DNA of 19,452 bases, from assembly GCA_964355115.1 (NCBI GenBank), contig CAYHCQ010000066.1:1-19452 (forward strand), given 5' to 3'. The stretch is from JANXZO01 sp964355115 (GTDB taxonomy: Bacteria > Bacteroidota > Bacteroidia > Bacteroidales > FEN-979). Position numbers and translations under genes: made by a program. Of this stretch, positions 14,382 through 19,452 are shown one piece after another. The notes below the pieces were generated by a model. That model did not search any database and was not told the DNA's origin. It saw only the letters and a list, made by a program, of their open reading frames with translations. Each line of letters starts with the position of its first letter. Positions within the stretch are counted from its first letter, which is position 1.

Positions 14382-15428
14382 TCAGGATTGTCCGAGTTGA
14401 AATTTCTTGTGCGCGTTGTAGGAGGATATCTTTTCCATCACCATGATGACAATGATGGCAAGGAAGAGGGCTGCCACTGTGGATACAAGAACGATAAGCC
14501 ACCGTATCGGGTATGACTTGCGCTCTGCCTTGAAGGCATCGCTGACAACAAATTTCTGTGGCATATACTCCTCAGCATCCACCTTCGCCTCCTTGAATTT
14601 TGCCTGCAGGAGGGTAAGCTGTTCGGTTTTAAACTCCAGTGAGTTTTTCAGGGAGGTATAGATACCACCATATTTTCCGAGGATATCTAGCTTCTTCTGA
14701 AGGGCGGCCTGGGCCGTTCTGTTGCCGTTCATCAGGGCAATCGCATACTGCTGATTGAGCACCTGCGACTGGTATTCTACTTCGTTCACGCCGAGACTTC
14801 CGAGGGCAACCAGTGAATCAACGATCTTGTTGACCTCAGCCTTCAGCCCATTGTACTCGGCTTCGACCACCTGAAACCCTCTGTAGGCACGCTGGTGTAT
14901 CATTTCATTCTTGGTCGAGTCGAGCAGCGATGCAATGGAATTGGCAATATCGGCAGCCATCTGCGGGTCTTTGTCGTATACCGAGATCTGGACAGCCATG
15001 AATTCGGTTCGGCGGAAAGAGATGTTGTAGTCATACTCTTTGAAAAGCCGGGAATACTTTGTTTCGGAGGTGCTGTCGATACCATAATGGCTCATCAGTT
15101 TGTATTTCCTGACGATGCGATCGCGGATCCGGTTCGAGTTCAGTATCTGAAGCAGCTGTTCCGCCTGGTCATCTTCTCCGAAAGCTGTGATATCCTGTCC
15201 TTTGCTGCTTTGCTCATTGAGCAGTGCCTTGGAAATAGAACTGGTACTGGCAGGAAAAAGGATAACTGTGGATTTAAATTTCGGTGTGATAAACCAGGGT
15301 AAGGAAAAGAACCACGAACCGAACAGTGCAATCGCCATTACAATGAAAAGCGGTTTGCGCCATTTATAGAGAAAGATTACGAGATTTGAGGAATCGAAAT
15401 CTTCTCCCTTTCTGTTTTCATTGGCCAT
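14382..15428 (-). CDS. Wzz-like polysaccharide chain-length / co-polymerase protein (copy 1)
   Basis: This 348-residue protein has TM1 at about 27-47 and TM2 at about 309-331, preceded by SYPIRWLIV (305-313), with a periplasmic coiled-coil-rich part between (about 180-285). No nucleotide-binding motif is present. FITPKFKS (46-53) after TM1, HYGIDS (114-119) and YPIRWLIV are shared with the next gene. It is probably the first gene of the minus-strand run wzz-wzz-ligase-ketoacyl synthase-LpxD paralogue and is preceded by the best promoter match in the window. Function: regulation of surface polysaccharide length. Whether the two copies act on different polymers or form mixed rings cannot be told from sequence. 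Confidence 0.87.
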   Translation of the reverse strand: MANENRKGEDFDSSNLVIFLYKWRKPLFIVMAIALFGSWFFSLPWFITPKFKSTVILFPASTSSISKALLNEQSSKGQDITAFGEDDQAEQLLQILNSNRIRDRIVRKYKLMSHYGIDSTSETKYSRLFKEYDYNISFRRTEFMAVQISVYDKDPQMAADIANSIASLLDSTKNEMIHQRAYRGFQVVEAEYNGLKAEVNKIVDSLVALGSLGVNEVEYQSQVLNQQYAIALMNGNRTAQAALQKKLDILGKYGGIYTSLKNSLEFKTEQLTLLQAKFKEAKVDAEEYMPQKFVVSDAFKAERKSYPIRWLIVLVSTVAALFLAIIVIMVMEKISSYNAHKKFQLGQS

Positions 15429-15451
15429 AGAGGGAAAATCAAATTTGCTGT

Positions 15452-15482
15452 CAAAGGTAGGAGTTTTTACGTAAAGTGCAAG
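15452..15482 (-). promoter_or_regulatory. Predicted promoter of the wzz-wzz-ligase gene run
   Basis: The minus strand has CTTG (15482-15479), a 19-base spacer and TACCTTTG (15459-15452). This fits TTTG-N19-TAnnTTTG with one mismatch in the upstream box. Transcription would begin near 15445, about 17 bases before the ATG of the first Wzz gene. The -7 word is followed by ACAGC. The promoter lies in the 80-base gap after the flippase gene, so the run can be expressed apart from it. Confidence 0.65.
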
Positions 15483-15508
15483 GATAAGTTACGGGAAACG
15501 CCAACTGA

Positions 15509-16984
15509 TCAGCGATCTTCACGAAGGATCCTGAAGAGCGATCCGAAACTCCAGAGGCGCAAAATCCCGGCAAGGCCAACCGATGCGAGGAGCATCAGTA
15601 AAAAGTTGCCAGCCCAGGCGACCTGGGCGGGAAGAACCGGCCAGTGGATTACAACCGATCGCGAAAGGAGGTTGAATAAGATCACACCCAGGAAAAACAC
15701 AAGGAGTGTGAACAGGTAACGATAATTGACTTTAAACCGGAACACCCGCTGCACTATGAGTACCTGAAGGAAGGCCATGGTGTATTGTGTAACCAGACTG
15801 GCCAGGGCCGAACCTTTGGCCATCAGGGCAGGGATAAGTAAAAAATTCAGCAGTAAATTAATAACCAGCCCCAGCAGCGCGATCATGTTCAGCTGTCGAA
15901 GGTTGCCGTTGGCAGTGAGCAGGGTGCCGAAGATATAGGTTGCCGAAACGGCGATGAACCCTGGTATCAGCAGCTGAAACACTTCGGTAGATTCAAAGAT
16001 GTGTGTGTCGTAAAGCAGGTCCATCATTTCATAGCTGTAAAAGAATGAGCCCAGTCCAACGATAATTGCCAGGGTAATTATCAGGGTAAAAGAGAGCTTC
16101 AGCATCTGTTCGACAGGCTGTTTGTTTTTGATCATCTTCGAAAAAATCGGAACGAGCAGCACCCCGAAAAGGTAGGCGATCATATTTGCGGCATCGAGCA
16201 AACGGAAGCCGGATGCATAGATCCCGACCTGTTCGTTGCCTTTCCCCTCAGGCAGCATCTTTTCAAGCATTACGGGATCGAGGCGGTTGTAAAAGGTCAT
16301 CAGCAACACCAGCAGAGCGAACGGCAGACTCTGTTTAATGATCATCAGAAAGAACGGCCAGTGCCAGTTCAGCTTGCGGAACCGGGCTTTTTTTACTACG
16401 ACGAGGAAGGCAATTGCGGCGGTAATAGAGTAGGCGGCGGTTTGCGAATACACAAACCATTCGATGCGGAAGGGGCCTGAGGTAATGTGACCCCAGAGCA
16501 GCATGCCGCAGAACAGAATCATCAGCAGCCGGTCGAGGACCGATAAAATACTGTCGGTTCTGAACATGAGATGGCCGGAAATATTCGATCGCAGGTACAG
16601 CACGAAGGAGAGCAGGAACTGATTTAATGCCAGCCATCCCAGCAGACGGAACTGATCGGCATTATACCCGAGGATAAGGGCGGCGGCGAAAGCGACCACT
16701 ATGTATGTAAGCCCCAGCAATAGCTTAAGCACAAGTATCCCCGAAAAATGTTTATTGAGAAGGTGGTTATTCTGGGCAATGTTCCTGTTGTTGAAGTTGG
16801 TAACCCCAAGGTCGAGCAGGATATTGAAAAGAAAAGAGAAGTTGAGGATGACAAAATAGAAGCCATAATCGCTCACCCCGACAATGCGCTGCACTGAGAG
16901 ATCGATCCCAAAAATCCAGACCGGCTTTATGAGAAGGTTAAGAAAGAGGAGTAACCCAAGGTTGGTAAGGAACTTCCGCTGCAT
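15509..16984 (-). CDS. Polysaccharide flippase, MOP superfamily (Wzx-like)
   Basis: A 491-residue integral inner-membrane protein with about 12-14 hydrophobic segments spread along its full length, short loops and a basic C-terminus. The opening (a hydrophobic helix, then VGVSDYGFYFVILN and LLDLGVTNFNNRNIA) is typical of polysaccharide transporters of the MOP superfamily, which carry undecaprenyl-linked oligosaccharide units across the inner membrane. The Wzz pair and ligase-like protein downstream on the same strand complete a Wzx/Wzy-style set, apart from the glycosyltransferases that make the unit; one of these is just upstream on the other strand. The ATG at 16982-16984 is used; its stop is 80 bases from the first Wzz gene. 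Confidence 0.87.
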   Translation of the reverse strand: MQRKFLTNLGLLLFLNLLIKPVWIFGIDLSVQRIVGVSDYGFYFVILNFSFLFNILLDLGVTNFNNRNIAQNNHLLNKHFSGILVLKLLLGLTYIVVAFAAALILGYNADQFRLLGWLALNQFLLSFVLYLRSNISGHLMFRTDSILSVLDRLLMILFCGMLLWGHITSGPFRIEWFVYSQTAAYSITAAIAFLVVVKKARFRKLNWHWPFFLMIIKQSLPFALLVLLMTFYNRLDPVMLEKMLPEGKGNEQVGIYASGFRLLDAANMIAYLFGVLLVPIFSKMIKNKQPVEQMLKLSFTLIITLAIIVGLGSFFYSYEMMDLLYDTHIFESTEVFQLLIPGFIAVSATYIFGTLLTANGNLRQLNMIALLGLVINLLLNFLLIPALMAKGSALASLVTQYTMAFLQVLIVQRVFRFKVNYRYLFTLLVFFLGVILFNLLSRSVVIHWPVLPAQVAWAGNFLLMLLASVGLAGILRLWSFGSLFRILREDR

Positions 16985-17044
16985 TAAACAAGGATAAAAA
17001 GTGGCCGGAATGGCATCTTTTCATTATAACTCAAAAAATATTCA

Positions 17045-17063
17045 GATATTTGCTACAAACTTA
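17045..17063. promoter_or_regulatory. Possible overlapping divergent promoters, flippase versus glycosyltransferase
   Basis: Minus strand: TAAGTTTG at 17063-17056 is a perfect TAnnTTTG facing the flippase gene (leader about 65 bases). Plus strand: GATATTTG at 17045-17052 fits with one mismatch, facing the glycosyltransferase gene, whose transcript would start near 17059 inside the other element. No good upstream boxes were found for either. If both are real they would exclude each other. Confidence 0.3.
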
Positions 17064-17072
17064 AAAAAATTA

Positions 17073-18051
17073 ATGAACATTGCTGTTAACACCCGGCTGC
17101 TTATACAGAACAAACTCGATGGAATCGGCTGGTTTACATATGAATCGCTGAAACTTATTACCATACAACATCCCGAGCACCACTTTTATTTTATCTTCGA
17201 CCGGGAGTACGATCCTGCCTTTCTCTTTTCCGACAACATAACACCCATCATCCAATATCCCCAGGCACGCCACCCGTTACTCTACTACACCTGGTTTGAG
17301 ATGGCCATCCCGAAGTTGCTGGAGCGGATCAAACCCGACCTTTTTCTTTCGCCCGACGGATTTCTGTCGCTAAAAACTCCGGTGAAATCAATGACCGTTT
17401 TTCACGATCTCAATTTCGAGCATTACCCTGAAGATATTCCTTACTGGACACGGAAATACTATCGTCACTACTTTCCCAAGTATGCCGCAAAGGCCGTTCG
17501 GATTGCAACAGTTTCGACCTATTCGAAGGAGGATATTGTAAAGCAGTATCATGTGAACCCTGATAAAATCGATGTGGTNNNNNNNNNNNNNNNNNNNNNN
17601 NNNNNNNNNNNNNNNNNNNNNNNNNNNNNNNNNNNNNNNNNNNNNNNNNNNNNNNNNNNNNNNNNNNNNNNNNNNNNNTTTTTCCGACGACGTGATCTTC
17701 ACGGGCCGGCTCAATATCGAAGAACTGGTCGGGGCGTTGGGCTCTGCTCTGGCGCTCACATATGTCTCCTATTTCGAAGGCTTCGGGATCCCGATCGTCG
17801 AGGCATTCCGTTGCGATGTGCCGGTTATCACTTCCAACGTAACCTCGATGCCCGAGGTGGCCGGTGATGCTGCTCTTTACGTGGATCCATTCGATCCGGA
17901 GTCGATTGCCGAGGCTCTGTATAAAGCTTACCAGTATCAAAGTATCCGCAGCGACCTGATAGTTCGCGGTCGTCGCCGTAAAGAGCTTTTCTCATGGCAG
18001 CAGACTGCCGACCGCCTGTGGGAATCGATTGAAAGAGCTGTTAAAACCTGA
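17073..18051 (+). CDS. Glycosyltransferase family 4, interrupted by an assembly gap
   Basis: A GT-B fold glycosyltransferase of the GT4 type, transferring a sugar from a nucleotide donor, probably to a surface polysaccharide repeat unit. The 5' part (17073-17578, 168 codons) shows MNIAVNTRLL, DGIGWFTYE, FHDLNFEHYP and VSTYSKEDI. The 3' part (17680-18051) shows IFTGRLN, the donor-binding EGFGIPIVEAF (GT4 E-x7-E) and NVTSMPEVAGDAALYVDP. An ATG at 17001 in the same frame would add 24 residues, but the conserved start MNIAVNTR makes 17073 better. The parts are out of frame across the 100 Ns. That is no frameshift evidence, because the N count looks like a placeholder. The present total is about 292 residues against a usual 365-380, so about 225-300 bases are probably missing. 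purD starts 6 bases after the stop. Confidence 0.85.
17579..17678. other. Assembly gap of 100 Ns
   Basis: Exactly 100 consecutive Ns, the conventional length for a gap of unknown size. It removes the middle of the glycosyltransferase gene, including the first part of its donor-binding domain. If the gene is intact the true gap must be a multiple of 3 bases long. Confidence 0.97.
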
Positions 18052-18057
18052 TCGTTT

Positions 18058-19329
18058 ATGAATATCCTTCTGCTTGGTTCGGGTGGCAGGGAACATGCTC
18101 TGGCATGGAAACTGGCCCAAAGCCCCCGGCTCACCCATCTCTATATTGCCCCGGGCAATGCAGGCACATGTAATTCGGGAACCAATATTTTCATTAATCT
18201 GTCCGATTTCGCTGCTGTTAAAGCTGCCGTTACCGAACTGAATATCAACATGGTGGTGGTTGGCCCGGAGGATCCGCTGGTGCAGGGTATCCACGACTAT
18301 TTCCTGAACGACCCGGTATTGAGGAATATCCCGGTCATCGGACCCACAAAACAGGGCGCCATGCTCGAAGGGAGCAAGGATTTTGGCAAGCAGTTCATGC
18401 TCAGGCACAACATACCCACTGCCCGGTATAAAACATTCGACAGGTCGACCCTGGAGGAGGGGTATGCATTTCTGAAAACCCTTGCTCCCCCTTATGTGCT
18501 CAAGGCCGACGGACTGGCCGCGGGAAAGGGAGTAGTGATCTGCCAATCCCTTCAGGAGGCCTCTTCAGAACTTACCTCAATGCTGCGCGACGAAAGGTTC
18601 GGCGCCGCCTCAGCCCGGGTAGTGATCGAAGAATTTCTCGACGGCATCGAGCTTTCCGCGTTCGCTATCACCGATGGCATCTCCTATAAAATACTTCCCG
18701 AAGCCAAAGATTACAAAAAGATCGGAGAGGGCGACACAGGACCCAATACCGGGGGCATGGGCTCGGTTTCGCCTGTTCCTTTCGCCGACAAGGCATTTAT
18801 GGATAAAGTGGAGACTGAAGTTATCAAACGCACTATGGACGGTATCAAAGCCGAGGGTATTAACTATGTCGGATTCCTTTTTTTCGGACTGATGAACGTT
18901 AAGGGCAACCCTTATGTTATTGAGTACAATTGCCGTTTGGGCGACCCTGAAACCGAATCTGTTGTCCCGCGCATCACCTCCGACCTGGTCGGAATCCTTG
19001 AAGCCGTTGCCAGCCGTTCGCTTGAATCGGTGAATATTGAGGTCGATCCCCGGTTTGCCGCAACCGTGATGCTGGTTTCGAAGGGATACCCCGGGGAGTA
19101 CGAAAAAAATAAATTGATAACCGGCGAGCAGACAGTTACCGACAGTCTGGTTTTTCATGCGGGCACACGCCTAGACGGCGATCTTGTTGTATCCAACGGA
19201 GGCCGGGTTATGGCCGTTACAACTTTTGGAGACACCATGCAGGAGGCGCTCGCCGGATCGTATCGCAATGCGCTGAAGATAAACTTCGAGGGACGGTATT
19301 TCAGGAAGGATATTGGGTTTGATCTGTAA
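18058..19329 (+). CDS. purD: Phosphoribosylamine-glycine ligase (GAR synthetase) PurD
   Basis: PurD joins glycine to phosphoribosylamine with ATP hydrolysis, the second step of purine synthesis, in the cytoplasm. At 423 residues it has the family length. The N-terminal segment LLLGSGGREHALAWKL (4-19), GPEDPL (69-74) and GSKDFGK (105-111) precede an ATP-grasp domain with LKADGLAAGKGV (148-159), GPNTGGMGSVSP (228-239) and metal-binding EYNCRLGDPETE (289-300; E289, N291, D296 and E298 visible). All diagnostic motifs are intact. It lies 6 bases after the glycosyltransferase gene and is probably co-transcribed with it; the two have no functional link. Repeat array C begins 1 base after its stop. 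Confidence 0.97.
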   Translation: MNILLLGSGGREHALAWKLAQSPRLTHLYIAPGNAGTCNSGTNIFINLSDFAAVKAAVTELNINMVVVGPEDPLVQGIHDYFLNDPVLRNIPVIGPTKQGAMLEGSKDFGKQFMLRHNIPTARYKTFDRSTLEEGYAFLKTLAPPYVLKADGLAAGKGVVICQSLQEASSELTSMLRDERFGAASARVVIEEFLDGIELSAFAITDGISYKILPEAKDYKKIGEGDTGPNTGGMGSVSPVPFADKAFMDKVETEVIKRTMDGIKAEGINYVGFLFFGLMNVKGNPYVIEYNCRLGDPETESVVPRITSDLVGILEAVASRSLESVNIEVDPRFAATVMLVSKGYPGEYEKNKLITGEQTVTDSLVFHAGTRLDGDLVVSNGGRVMAVTTFGDTMQEALAGSYRNALKINFEGRYFRKDIGFDL

Positions 19330-19330
19330 A

Positions 19331-19392
19331 AGGTGACGAGGTGACGAGGTGACAAGGTAACAGAGTAACATATTTTACATTTTACATTTTAC
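19331..19392 (+). repeat. Composite tandem repeat after purD: five octamers then three heptamers (array C)
   Basis: Octamers: AGGTGACG (19331-19338), AGGTGACG (19339-19346), AGGTGACA (19347-19354), AGGTAACA (19355-19362) and GAGTAACA (19363-19370), decaying away from the gene. After one T come three ATTTTAC heptamers (19372-19378, 19379-19385, 19386-19392), then ATTT. The order (five GTGA-core octamers, then ATTTTAC) is that of array B, where ATTTTAC occurs once. The array starts 1 base after the purD stop. Confidence 0.9.
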
Positions 19393-19452
19393 ATTTGAAA
19401 TATTGTTCATAAGGTTTTTTAAATCGGGTTTTCCGGTACAATATATAACCAT
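19393..19452 (-). other. Window tail, possibly the 3' end of a minus-strand gene
   Basis: The last 60 bases are AT-rich. On the minus strand all three frames run in from the window edge and stop at 19419-19421, 19382-19384 and 19375-19377. The second, reading GYILYRKTRFKKPYEQYF before the repeat-encoded end, looks the most protein-like, but length and context are too small to choose. If it is real, its stop codon falls inside the ATTTTAC repeat. Nothing else is recognisable here. Confidence 0.2.

Noticed and set aside
17001..17072. Upstream ATG extension of the glycosyltransferase
   Set aside because: The extra 24 residues do not resemble a GT4 N-terminus, while MNIAVNTR at 17073 is the normal start. 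The region also holds promoter-like sequence.
17572..18051. Real frameshift in the glycosyltransferase
   Set aside because: The frame change coincides with exactly 100 Ns of assumed length, so it carries no information about the true reading frame.

Overview
The window looks like a chromosomal segment of a member of the Bacteroidota, most likely class Bacteroidia, from a draft assembly (it contains a run of exactly 100 Ns). The evidence is the fused LpxC-FabZ protein, a PorX-type regulator (receiver plus PglZ domain), a type IX secretion sorting tail on the first protein, and several upstream regions with the Bacteroidota promoter word TAnnTTTG. Most of it is envelope-building housekeeping DNA. 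I see no phage, transposon, CRISPR array, tRNA or rRNA.

Layout, left to right. (1) 1-1005: 3' part of a secreted protein with a C-terminal T9SS signal. (2) 3035 down to 1002, minus strand: porX then tsaE. (3) 3125-8311, plus strand: an HD-domain phosphohydrolase, lpxD, lpxC-fabZ, lpxA and a lone ABC ATPase, tightly packed and overlapping from lpxD onward. This is the first part of lipid A synthesis. (4) 8357-9079, minus: a FkbM-type methyltransferase, divergent from efp (9193-9759, plus). (5) 15428 down to 9775, minus: two related Wzz-like chain-length proteins, an O-antigen ligase-like protein, a ketoacyl synthase III and a second LpxD-like acyltransferase. The gaps are 39, -11, 46 and 72 bases, so this may be one transcription unit. 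(6) 16984 down to 15509, minus: a Wzx-like flippase. (7) 17073-19329, plus: a glycosyltransferase split by the assembly gap, then purD.

Together the genes cover lipid A first steps (LpxA, LpxC, LpxD), export and polymer-length control (Wzx, Wzz), and attachment of polymer to the lipid A core (ligase). PorX is a known regulator of type IX secretion, a route whose cargo is often anchored to A-type LPS in this phylum.

Most worth a second look: (a) three short tandem-repeat arrays that each start at the stop codon of the gene before them, two sharing the same five-unit plus ATTTTAC design; (b) the second LpxD, which keeps the uridine-stacking residues and the main histidine but has Asp where LpxD has its second conserved histidine, and which lies behind a ketoacyl synthase in an O-antigen gene run; (c) a mirror-image promoter pair between the methyltransferase and efp. 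I did not find a clearly new multi-gene system.
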